Shown here: positions 26,575 to 34,863 of the stretch, piece by piece | Numbering within the stretch: the first letter of the stretch is position 1 | Layout of the letters: each line of letters begins with the position of its first letter | Assembly: GCA_013334225.1 (NCBI GenBank) | Contig: JAAXXY010000027.1 | Location: forward strand, 1-35,312 | Direction of reading: 5' to 3' | DNA length: 35,312 nucleotides | Origin: Chlorobiaceae bacterium | Lineage (GTDB): Bacteria; Bacteroidota; Chlorobiia; Chlorobiales; Chlorobiaceae | Translations under genes and position numbers: made by a program | Notes under the pieces: model-generated | The model's input: only the letters and a program-made list of their open reading frames with translations | Told to the model about the DNA's origin: nothing | The model's database searches: none

Positions 26575-28887
26575 TTATCCCCCACGTTTTAAGAGTTCAA
26601 TCCATGTCAATGGAAGATGAAGAATATTAAATTTTGTCAAAATAAAGTTTTGTTTAAAAAACCGTAACCCATTTGGCTGTTCATCAAAGTCTTTTGTATG
26701 TTTTTTTAAAAACCAAAGAAAATAAGGTATATATAATATGCCTTTTTCATGCCACTCATGAGTAATATCAAGTAATGTATAGGTTACGCTGTTAGGAAGG
26801 TTTTTCATGAATAAACGATTCATATCATTATCTGATTTATATGAATATGAAACAAAGAATTTAACAATCTCTTTTACAGTATTAAACTGTTTCCAATCAA
26901 TTATGAGCATTAAACGGTCATCGTCTTTATTTATTCGTTCCATCTTATTATTCCTTTCTATTTCCATAAGATGGTCTGCATAAAACAATGCAATTCTGTT
27001 TTTTAGGCCATCTTTTTTCTTTTGACCGGATTCATATTTCGCAACACTTTCAGCCTCGCCGGATTTCTTTGCCATTTGGTAAAGTGGAAATTTTGGATGG
27101 TGTAAAGTGAGTCCGCCTGAAATTCCCCACCCGCCTGAATCGATATTTTTCTCGGCGTCCAATGAACCACCGGTGAAAAGAGCAAAGCTTCGATGTATGT
27201 CAAAAGCAAGTTCAGTGGTTTCATCCCAAGCACCGAGAATAAAGAGGTCATCGCCACCTGAGTAAATCACCGAGACATTGCGACCTATATCTCCATGCTG
27301 GTTCTTTTCTTGGTAATTTTTTCCGACAATGTCTGTTGCCTCAAGTCCAACGCCTAAATTGCCTATACATATTTGATTGAGGTAAACCTTGAAAAAGATG
27401 TTCAGCATCCGCGATTTGGTCGATAGCTCTGTTAATTGCTCTATACCACTGAACATATTGCCCATGTTATCCACATCCATGCGCAAAGCACCGATAAGGT
27501 CAGCACCGCATGAACTTGCCGCTAATCCCGAAAAAGACGCGGTATCATTATTTTTCGGGTCCCGCCCTTCTTCTTTAAGAATGTCCTGCTCTCTTTCTTT
27601 GGCATAATTGGAAAGGTCTCCATACTTCCTCACATAATTGGCATACTGAAAAACGGAGCTATCATCCCAAAAATTGATCTTCCAATGATGCGCAGATTCA
27701 GCGTTAGAGACTTTATGAACTGTATAGAACACGCCACTGCCATCAATACCAGGAAGAACAAGTGTTCCAAAGTTTTCTTTTTTTTCCCTATCTACAACAG
27801 CATCATACCGGTAAATCGTATTTTTATTGTCAATAAGCCAATCACCCATCTTGAACTGGTGGAAACAACTTTCAGAAACCCAAACACGACCATCTTCAAT
27901 CTTGTTTTCCCTGGTCATTTTATCACCACCCGGTAAAGCAATATCTCTCATCTGCTCATCATCCAGATCATCTCGCCTGGTAATCTGGCATTCAGTCTGA
28001 ATGGTTACCTGCTTGGGCATATTAGGCTCAAAGAGCTTGTCAAGTTGACCAATGAACTTACGTCTCTTTAACTTATCAAGCCTATCTGCCTGTCTTTGCC
28101 GTAATAGCTGAAATTTTTCTTTGTCTTTCAGATCATCAACTGAACAGCCCAATACATCTATAGCGACAAACAAACGTCCTGAAAACTCTTTCAGCGCCCA
28201 CTCGTTCAAAGTGTTGAAATATTTTTCTATGTTTTCCTCTAGATCCTTTTTGTTGGGCAGGAGCAGAGCAAACCCTCCACCACCAGAGTAAATTACTGCA
28301 TGTCTGCCAGCAACATCAACATCAAGAATTTCAGTGATAATATGCTCGCACAGCAGTTCAAGCATGAACGACCGAGCACGCAATGTTTTGAGTGCGCCTT
28401 TAGAGGTGATGGTATAAACAGTGTCCTGAATACCTGAAAAGTCGCACCCTACGAGCAGGCATCGCTGATCACCCTCTCCTTTTTCAAGACAGTCCTGAAT
28501 TGCTGCCGCGGTTTTAAAAAGGTCATAAACAGGGGTTTGAGGATATGAATCCACAGCAACAAATGAACCGTATTTTTCAAGTAGAGTTAGTTCATTGTGT
28601 TCATCCGATATAACAGGTGGGCAGACTTCTGAAAAATCACCGGAAGCTAACTCGTCAATGGGATAATTGATTACCTCCGGATTCAGAATGGAAGGCTTAA
28701 AATATCTTGCCGAAGAATCATCAGGATTTGAAAAAACAGATTTCAGTGCATTAAGGGAAAGCTGTTTCGATATATCAATGTCGAGGAGCCTAAAGGCCTC
28801 GCGGTACAATGCCAACTTTTCAATAGAAAGTGATTTCTCTCTGAGAAGCTCCAAGCCAAGTTGTATAACAGGATGCTGATTTGACAT
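26575..28887 (-). CDS. csm1: Csm1/Cas10 without HD nuclease domain
   Basis: A 770-residue large subunit. The Palm2 motif IYSGGDDLFILGAWD (GGDD at 544-547) should make cyclic oligoadenylate when target RNA is bound. The Palm1 domain has GCDFSGIQDTVYTITSKGALKTLRARS and a degenerate IYSGGGGFALLLPN. The N-terminal HD domain, normally about 100 residues with a His-Asp pair cutting single-stranded DNA, is not visible: the DxSGIQ motif begins already near residue 149 and no HD pair occurs before it. The zinc-binding cysteines between the palms also look reduced. The ATG at 28887 is chosen. The longer frame starts at a TTG and would add 25 residues without likeness to the family. It heads the csm operon. 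Confidence 0.93.
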   Translation of the reverse strand: MSNQHPVIQLGLELLREKSLSIEKLALYREAFRLLDIDISKQLSLNALKSVFSNPDDSSARYFKPSILNPEVINYPIDELASGDFSEVCPPVISDEHNELTLLEKYGSFVAVDSYPQTPVYDLFKTAAAIQDCLEKGEGDQRCLLVGCDFSGIQDTVYTITSKGALKTLRARSFMLELLCEHIITEILDVDVAGRHAVIYSGGGGFALLLPNKKDLEENIEKYFNTLNEWALKEFSGRLFVAIDVLGCSVDDLKDKEKFQLLRQRQADRLDKLKRRKFIGQLDKLFEPNMPKQVTIQTECQITRRDDLDDEQMRDIALPGGDKMTRENKIEDGRVWVSESCFHQFKMGDWLIDNKNTIYRYDAVVDREKKENFGTLVLPGIDGSGVFYTVHKVSNAESAHHWKINFWDDSSVFQYANYVRKYGDLSNYAKEREQDILKEEGRDPKNNDTASFSGLAASSCGADLIGALRMDVDNMGNMFSGIEQLTELSTKSRMLNIFFKVYLNQICIGNLGVGLEATDIVGKNYQEKNQHGDIGRNVSVIYSGGDDLFILGAWDETTELAFDIHRSFALFTGGSLDAEKNIDSGGWGISGGLTLHHPKFPLYQMAKKSGEAESVAKYESGQKKKDGLKNRIALFYADHLMEIERNNKMERINKDDDRLMLIIDWKQFNTVKEIVKFFVSYSYKSDNDMNRLFMKNLPNSVTYTLLDITHEWHEKGILYIPYFLWFLKKHTKDFDEQPNGLRFFKQNFILTKFNILHLPLTWIELLKRGG

Positions 28888-29286
28888 AACGGTAACGTTA
28901 AAATGTACTTCAGCAAAGCAAACGACTAAAACCGGATAAAGGCGGGGGTTTTGAACTGACAACCCGGAAACTTGATGCTATAGTGCACAGGACGGGCGAG
29001 GGTAATGCATAGAGCGATGTATGTTCAACAAATCATAGCGTTAAGCATCATGTATATGTACTGATTTTTCCGGTAAAATCAATGGAAATACAGGAATTCA
29101 CCTGTAAAAAAGCAGATCTTTTATGACATATTAAAAACTGACGAAATGTCAAAACACAATATTTACACCACTAAAAAAACAAAATGGAATAATTTATGGC
29201 ACTTTTACTGTAATAGCCTGCTGAAAAATAAAAGGACTAACATCGGCTGGCAAGAATTTGATTTGTCTTATCCCAACAGTGCTCAA
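28888..29286. other. 399-bp gap between the membrane CARF gene and csm1
   Basis: No gene is recognised. The gap is A/T-rich at its right end and should hold the csm1 promoter and leader on the minus strand. TTGACA (29152 to 29147) is followed by TAATAT on the minus strand, but only 13 bases apart, so it is not a convincing sigma-70 promoter. Confidence 0.4.
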
Positions 29287-30144
29287 TTAACTTTCAACCT
29301 GATCGATATACCAGACATCGTAGGCAAAAGCCTCTTTACTTCCTGTGCTGATGTATTGAAATTTTCTGCCACTGACCAGAGTTGCAATCGATGCAGCTAT
29401 AGTATTCGGTTTCTGACCACCGGTAACGTCTATAATAATTTCATTTTCCGCATACCCGTCATTTTTTGCCATCTCGTAAAAAGTTTCAACTTTGTTGAAA
29501 ACCTGTTTAACGTCTTCATAATCAATCCCTTTTGGTTCCAACACTTCGATTTTCAATGATGGATAAAGGGACTCGACAACCTGTTTGAAAACAGGCATGA
29601 GAACTGCCGATCCTTTTTCACCTTCCGAGGTAAATACATAAAGCGTTTCCAAACGTCTTTGATGGTATCGGATAGCTATCAGAGGCATTTCCCATTGCTT
29701 GTCAAGAAATGTTGCCATCGAGATCGTGTTGTCTTTCAGAGACCGCTCGATACGGTTAATTTCTGCCTGGATCAAGTGATCTTCCTTGCCTATCGTGCTG
29801 AGAAATATCCCAAGAGCCTTTACTTCTGCAGGAGTTTGTTTCTTGACTTCGAGTTTATCATCCTCTCTGCTTACTCGTTGAAGCTGCCATGCAAAAAGCC
29901 CTAAAATCGCAACAGATGTAAGGAACTTGTAGGAACAGATCAACCAGCAAGATTCCTGCCAATTACATTCAACAAGATCGGCTATGCCTTGAGGCAGCCA
30001 TCCGACGGCTATAAAGACAAGTGCCGCATAAATAACTGCAACCGCACTGGTATTTTTTTTCCCGAACATGCTTTCAGCAAAACGTTTAACGCGTAAAGCA
30101 TGCATCGATTGCTGTATGTTGCGCCCTTTATGCTTTCGGCTCAT
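29287..30144 (-). CDS. membrane-anchored CARF protein (Cam1-like architecture)
   Basis: A 285-residue protein with a strongly basic N-terminus (1-31), two predicted transmembrane helices (about 33-52 and 66-88) and a cytoplasmic CARF domain (about 100-285) with YVFTSEGEKGSA and the signature EIIIDVTGGQKPNT. The positive charges predict N-terminus and CARF domain in the cytoplasm. CARF domains bind cyclic oligoadenylate made by Cas10. Membrane CARF proteins such as Cam1 are reported to depolarise the membrane when activated. This one is longer and has two helices and not one, so it may be a distinct type. It starts 34 bp after the cas2 stop and is transcribed with it. Confidence 0.87.
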   Translation of the reverse strand: MSRKHKGRNIQQSMHALRVKRFAESMFGKKNTSAVAVIYAALVFIAVGWLPQGIADLVECNWQESCWLICSYKFLTSVAILGLFAWQLQRVSREDDKLEVKKQTPAEVKALGIFLSTIGKEDHLIQAEINRIERSLKDNTISMATFLDKQWEMPLIAIRYHQRRLETLYVFTSEGEKGSAVLMPVFKQVVESLYPSLKIEVLEPKGIDYEDVKQVFNKVETFYEMAKNDGYAENEIIIDVTGGQKPNTIAASIATLVSGRKFQYISTGSKEAFAYDVWYIDQVES

Positions 30145-30178
30145 AGCTTATATCTATTTATAGAATGAAAAATCGCTG

Positions 30179-30466
30179 TCACGAAATAATGAACGGGCTC
30201 TGGATTTCAAAGTCACGGTTACCGTCAACTTCAACCCGACCGACACAGTCGCGGCAGAGCTGGTAGTACCGGATGCTGTCGAGGGGATGCTTCCGGTCGA
30301 GCAGTTTCTGCAGGCGCATGCGGAGCCGGGCAAAGTCCTCTTCGGAGACGAAACATTCAAACACGCTGTACTGCACTGCCGAACCGTATCCTTCAAGAAC
30401 CTTGTGGATTTTCGTCCGTCTCCGGTCGTTTTCGATGTCGTAGGTAACAAGGATAAATTGCATCAT
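30179..30466 (-). CDS. cas2: Cas2 spacer-integration subunit
   Basis: A 95-residue Cas2 that bridges two Cas1 dimers in the integration complex. The start QFILVTYDIENDRRRTKIHKVLEGYG and VQYSVFECFVSEEDFARL are typical, with Asp in the first strand. The C-terminus DFEIQSPFIIS is a short tail. Either of two neighbouring ATGs (30466 or 30463) could be used. Unusually it is on the strand opposite to cas1, 194 bp away, and is followed by the membrane CARF gene. Confidence 0.95.
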   Translation of the reverse strand: MMQFILVTYDIENDRRRTKIHKVLEGYGSAVQYSVFECFVSEEDFARLRMRLQKLLDRKHPLDSIRYYQLCRDCVGRVEVDGNRDFEIQSPFIIS

Positions 30467-30660
30467 ACAGCCGTTCCGCTACTGTTTTCTCCGTAAAAAC
30501 ATGCTGTATTTATAACAACATGCCTGCTACACTACCCGTCATTTCATAAAAATACTTATTTTTACAAATATTTTTCTATCCCAACCACTGCACAGCTATA
30601 GCGTTTCACCGAAAAGCCGGTTCACCGGCAGGTTTCGTCAACCATCTAACCTTTCAGCTC
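30467..30660. promoter_or_regulatory. divergent promoter region between cas2 and RT-cas1
   Basis: The only place from which both cas2 (minus) and RT-cas1 (plus) can be transcribed. It is A/T-rich in the middle (30540-30590) and has a small hairpin GCCGG-ttca-CCGGC at 30616-30629, about 30 bp before the RT-cas1 ATG. No strong ribosome binding site or clear -35/-10 pair is visible. Confidence 0.55.
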
Positions 30661-32841
30661 ATGGGATGGCTGTGCAACCAGATGGCTCTGCCTGAAACGC
30701 TTTATCAGGCATGGAACAAGGTAGCTTCAAACGATGGCATGGCCGGGTACGACAAGCAGTCGATCATCGACTACTCGTGGCGCATCGAAGAGCATCTTGC
30801 CGACCTCGGCAGACAGCTCCTGACCGGCACCTACGAGCCGCAGCCGCTCCTGAAACTGGTCATGATGAAACCGAACGGCAAACTGCGTACACTCCTGATC
30901 CCGTCTGTCATGGACAGGGTTGCGCAAACAGCGGCAGCAATTGTACTGACACCCCTGGTGGAATCGGAGCTCGGGGCAAACACGTTCGCCTACCGGCAGG
31001 GTCTTTCACGAATGACTGCAGCCCGTGAAATCGAAAGGCTTCGAAACCTTGGTTATCATTGGGTGCTCGATGCCGACATAAGCAACTTTTTCGATACGGT
31101 TGACCATCGGCTGCTTTTCGAGCGATTTCAGGAACTCTGTGACGACCCGGAACTGCTCAGGCTGATAACATCATGGCTGACCGCTGAAATTGCCGACGGC
31201 CAGGTTCCAAGAAACAAGAACACCGCCGGTTTACCGCAAGGCTGTCCGATCTCGCCGGTACTTGCGAACCTCTACCTCGACAAATTCGATGAGCGCATTG
31301 AACAGGAAGGGTTCAAGCTCGTGCGCTTTGCCGACGATTTCCTCATCCTGTGCAAAACCAGACCGAAAGCCGAAGCCGCGCTCAAGCTCTCAGAAAGAGC
31401 CCTTGCCGAACTGAAACTGCAGCTCAACAATGAAAAAACGAGGATCACCACTTTTTCCGAAGGGTTCAAATACCTCGGATACCTCTTTATCCGCTCACTC
31501 GTTCTGCCGACAAAAATGCATCCGGAGGAATGGTACGACAAGCTTGGCAAGCTGAAACTCCGTAAAGTCCCGAAAGACATGAATAAAACTGAAGAGCAAG
31601 ATGATGCTTATGAACTGCTGACCGGTGAAAAAGAATCGATAACGGTCACCAAAGAGATGCTGCAGCAGACGGAATTCGGCGATAAATTGTTGCAGAGCCT
31701 TGATGCACAGCAGGTTGATATAGAACAGTTTCTGAAAAGAACTGAAAAAGAAGAGGCAATCAGACAAAAAGAAAAACACGAAGCACTCAGCAAGCTCTAC
31801 TCCCCCTTGCTGAACACGCTCTATCTTCAGGAACAGGGCAGTGTGTTGCGCAAGGACGGCGAAAGGTTCAGCGTCGAAAAAGATGGAAAGCAAATCAATG
31901 ACATAATTGTCCGCCGGGTGGAACAGATTCTTGTACTCGGCAACATCACGCTCACTACTCCGGCAATGCAGTATTGTCTCCGCAGCAACATTCCTGTGAC
32001 ATTCCTTTCACAGCATGGAGCATATTTTGGAAGACTTGAGGCTACTACCGCAGACAACTCGGCTGCTGAAAGGTTCCAGTACCTTCGCTCTCTCGACGAA
32101 CCGTTTGCCTTCGATATCGCCCACCGAATTGTCGGGGCGAAAATCAGGAACTCCCGCACCATGATTCAGAAACGCAGGGCAACGGCATGGGAAAGCAACG
32201 GTGAGCTGAAAGAGAAATTCGACAATAGTCTGACGATCATGACTTCGCTTGCCGAACATGCTGAAAAGTGTGAAGACATGGAAGCGCTCAGAGGTCTTGA
32301 AGGCAAAGCTGCGGCACTTTATTTTGAACTGTACGGACTGCTTTTCAAAAAAGAACTTCCTTTTTACAGTACAGCATTCCGCCGTATCCGTCAACCGCCG
32401 ACCGATCCGGTCAACAGTTTGCTCAGCTTCGGATACACACTTCTGCATAGCAACATCTTTTCGCTGGTGCGCATGAAAGGGCTTAACCCCTATATCGGGT
32501 TCCTGCATGCTGAAGACAAGGGAAACCCGGCCCTTGTCAACGATCTCGTCGAGGAGTTCAGAACGATCATCGATTCACTGACGCTCTACACCCTCAATAA
32601 AGGTATTCTGCGGCACAAGGATTTTTATTACCGGAAAGACAAAAGCGGATGCTTTCTTACCGACGAGGCAAGGAAAACATTTCTTGAAGTGTTCGAGCAG
32701 CGCATGTGGGAAGAGGCTCACGACCCGCTGAGCAGCAAAGCCATGAACATACGCCGGCATATTGAAATGCAGGTTGTTAACCTCTGTGAAGTGCTTGCAG
32801 GAACACGAACTGTCTATGAACCATACAGGACGGAATGGTGA
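30661..32841 (+). CDS. cas1: reverse transcriptase-Cas1 fusion
   Basis: A 726-residue fusion that should allow spacers to be taken from RNA by copying it into DNA. The reverse transcriptase covers about residues 10-290: motif A VLDADISNFFDTVDH (Asp139), the LPQGCPISPVLANLYLD motif (191-207) and the catalytic FADD box (223-226, a normal variant of YADD). A charged linker of about 100 residues follows, then Cas1 (about 395-726) with the catalytic Glu in LEGKAAALYFELYG, His in GFLHAEDKGNP and Asp in NDLVEEFR. All catalytic residues are present. No N-terminal Cas6 domain is fused, and cas6 is separate. The ATG at 30661 lacks a clear ribosome binding site. The stop codon overlaps an inverted repeat that bounds the leader. 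Confidence 0.96.
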   Translation: MGWLCNQMALPETLYQAWNKVASNDGMAGYDKQSIIDYSWRIEEHLADLGRQLLTGTYEPQPLLKLVMMKPNGKLRTLLIPSVMDRVAQTAAAIVLTPLVESELGANTFAYRQGLSRMTAAREIERLRNLGYHWVLDADISNFFDTVDHRLLFERFQELCDDPELLRLITSWLTAEIADGQVPRNKNTAGLPQGCPISPVLANLYLDKFDERIEQEGFKLVRFADDFLILCKTRPKAEAALKLSERALAELKLQLNNEKTRITTFSEGFKYLGYLFIRSLVLPTKMHPEEWYDKLGKLKLRKVPKDMNKTEEQDDAYELLTGEKESITVTKEMLQQTEFGDKLLQSLDAQQVDIEQFLKRTEKEEAIRQKEKHEALSKLYSPLLNTLYLQEQGSVLRKDGERFSVEKDGKQINDIIVRRVEQILVLGNITLTTPAMQYCLRSNIPVTFLSQHGAYFGRLEATTADNSAAERFQYLRSLDEPFAFDIAHRIVGAKIRNSRTMIQKRRATAWESNGELKEKFDNSLTIMTSLAEHAEKCEDMEALRGLEGKAAALYFELYGLLFKKELPFYSTAFRRIRQPPTDPVNSLLSFGYTLLHSNIFSLVRMKGLNPYIGFLHAEDKGNPALVNDLVEEFRTIIDSLTLYTLNKGILRHKDFYYRKDKSGCFLTDEARKTFLEVFEQRMWEEAHDPLSSKAMNIRRHIEMQVVNLCEVLAGTRTVYEPYRTEW

Positions 32842-33093
32842 AAACCGGAGGATAATTTTCATGATGATGAAACGCTCCCGATAAACAGGGTTATCGTCCA
32901 CCCAATAAAGGAGTTACACGTCATATTCAGGATAATTATCCTACGGTTATTGCATAAATCGATATAATTCTATAACATACAGGTGTTCATACCAATAAAA
33001 ATCAGTACGTTGTCCCTTGGCATTACTGAAATTTACCGATCCTCCGGTTTTCGTGCCAGCAGCCCTTATCCGGTGCGGATTTCCAGAGGTACA
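32842..33093 (+). promoter_or_regulatory. CRISPR leader of the main array
   Basis: 252 bp between RT-cas1 and the first repeat. It contains a perfect 14-bp palindrome AGGATAATTATCCT (32929-32942), an A/T-rich stretch with TATAAT (32963-32968) and an alternative TTGCAT-15-TATAAC pair (32950-32976), which are promoter candidates, and two inverted copies of a 14-mer, GAAAACCGGAGGAT (32840-32853) and ATCCTCCGGTTTTC (33039-33052). The orientation fits: the repeats next to it are the newest variant, and the opposite array end has a broken repeat. Confidence 0.8.
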
Positions 33094-34533
33094 GATTATA
33101 TCTTATTGAACGCGAAGCGTATTGCGACGCCCTGCGATAAAGTGTTCTGTTATTCGTTTCATGGATTATATCTTATTGAACGCGAAGCGTATTGCGACCT
33201 TTTCTCAATAATTTCATAATAAGGCTTAATAAATTTCATGATCATATCTTATTGAACGCGAAGCGTATTGCGACGATTCCTTTCCGTCCGAATTCGTCAC
33301 GAGAACCGGCTTATGACGGATCATATCTTATTGAACGCGAAGCGTATTGCGACAAAAGGAAATAGGTAATAATCGTGGATATCATAGCTATGATCATATC
33401 TTATTGCACGCATAGCGTATTGCGACTTTTCCAGAAAGAAATAAAGACGAGAAGGAAAAAAGACTTCATATCTTATTGCACGCATAGCGTATTGCGACAG
33501 ATGCTGCTGCGTGTCCGTAATAACCGGCACAACGGCGACTTCATATCTTATTGCACGCATAGCGTATTGCGACTTCGGATGCTCCGCCACCGTTGAAGCC
33601 ACTGACGTATCCGCCTTCATATCTTATTGCACGCATAGCGTATTGCGACTCATGTTTAATTGTTCTCGGATAATCCCTCGCCATCTTCATATCTTATTGC
33701 ACGCATAGCGTATTGCGACCCGATAAATCATAATCATTATTAGCCTCATAAGCATTGCCTCTTCATATCTTATTGCACGCATAGCGTATTGCGACTTAGA
33801 TCATAAAGACCGTCCGTCCATCCGAATTTCCTACGCACTTCATATCTTATTGCACGCATAGCGTATTGCGACTCAAGTGGCTCGTCGTCCAAATTAATAA
33901 CTGGCATAGCTTCATATCTTATTGCACGCATAGCGTATTGCGACTATTTGTAATACCAACGCTTTCTGCTGGGCCTGCTTTGCTTCTTCATATCTTATTG
34001 CACGCATAGCGTATTGCGACTATACTGGAACTGCATGTTCTGGAGTTCCTGAATCATGCCTTCATATCTTATTGCACGCATAGCGTATTGCGACCGTTGG
34101 CCTTGGTCGGGACGCAGTAGCCTGTTACTTCTTCATATCTTATTGCACGCATAGCGTATTGCGACTGTGTTATTTATATTAATACCAATATGTGATGCTT
34201 GTGCTCTTCATATCTTATTGCACGCATAGCGTATTGCGACGTTCTTGAGGTCTGACAGGTCTGCACCGTATTTTGCTTCAAAGTATGCTTCATATCTTAT
34301 TGCACGCATAGCGTATTGCGACTGGTGGCACACTTACTCATCGTCTTCATCGAAGAGACATCTTCATATCTTATTGCACGCATAGCGTATTGCGACCAAG
34401 TCTTTAGTAATGACGATTCGAACCTGATTGCCGCTTCATATCTTATTGCACGCATAGCGTATTGCGACCGATCTTGGCACGGTATTTGTCTATGTCCATG
34501 AGTGATCTTCATATCTTATTGCACGCATAGCGT
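33094..34533 (+). CRISPR. main CRISPR array, 20 repeats and 19 spacers
   Basis: Repeats are 35 bp, with starts at 33094, 33164, 33240, 33319, 33392, 33464, 33539, 33615, 33685, 33761, 33838, 33910, 33986, 34060, 34131, 34206, 34288, 34362, 34434 and 34507 (the last broken after GCGT). Spacers are 35-47 bases. All complete repeats end in ATTGCGAC, the likely 8-base crRNA handle, behind a stem ACGC-loop-GCGT. Two variants occur: the four leader-proximal repeats carry TTGAACGCGAAGCGT, and the others TTGCACGCATAGCGT. The 5' ends change from CTTC (distal) through GATC to GATT (first two). Transcription runs from the leader at the left. Confidence 0.98.
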
Positions 34534-34552
34534 TTCGATTCACAAAAATAAT

Positions 34553-34572
34553 GGCGGACACGAATGTCCGCC
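34553..34572 (-). terminator. hairpin of array-end module 3
   Basis: GGCGGACA-CGAA-TGTCCGCC, an 8-bp perfect stem directly behind the broken terminal repeat. On the minus strand it is followed by ATTATTTTTGTG, so it could block antisense transcription into the array. It is identical to the module at 19399-19418. Confidence 0.5.
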
Positions 34573-34661
34573 ATCGGTTAATCATTTCTTATTCCATGCA
34601 GGCATTTTGCAACCAAATATCCCCACATCCCAATACCCATTACCCACTCTCCATTACCCAT

Positions 34662-34766
34662 CGCTTCCTGTCATACCGCTCCTGCGGAGCTAAACCCAAA
34701 TTTTGTTTGTTCCTCAATCCAGGGGCTTCACCCCTGGCTACCAACATACCGCCCCACCGGGGCTTT
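34662..34766. repeat. triple-hairpin dispersed repeat, right copy
   Basis: Almost identical to 19502-19608, with GCTCC-tgc-GGAGC, CCAGGGG-cttca-CCCCTGG and GCCCC-acc-GGGGC hairpins. It follows the array-end module as on the left side. Confidence 0.85.
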
Positions 34767-34770
34767 CCTC

Positions 34771-34863
34771 ATCCCATTACCCCACTCTCCACACCCCATT
34801 ACCCATTACCCATTACCCATTACCCATTACCCATCACCCATTACCCATTACCCATTACCCATG
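34771..34863. repeat. CCCATTA heptamer tandem repeat, right copy
   Basis: About nine near-perfect CCCATTA units, with one CCCATCA, end directly at the start codon of the membrane-anchored csx15: the last unit reads CCCATGG and supplies the ATG. The repeat therefore occupies the place of the ribosome binding site and leader of that gene. Confidence 0.9.

Noticed and set aside
29031..29043. CATAGCGTTA resembling part of the CRISPR repeat
   Set aside because: Only an 8-base core is shared, with no further likeness to the 35-bp repeat, so chance is the simpler explanation.
29128..29152. TTGACA and TAATAT on the minus strand as csm1 promoter
   Set aside because: The spacing of 13 bases is too short for a sigma-70 type promoter, and the site lies some 240 bp before the csm1 start.
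30595..30604. ATAGCGTTTC identical to part of the broken terminal repeat
   Set aside because: A 10-base match without flanking similarity or neighbouring repeats is not enough to call a repeat remnant.
33017..33045. TTGGCA (TTGACA in the left copy) as a leader promoter
   Set aside because: No -10-like hexamer lies 16-18 bases further on in either copy.
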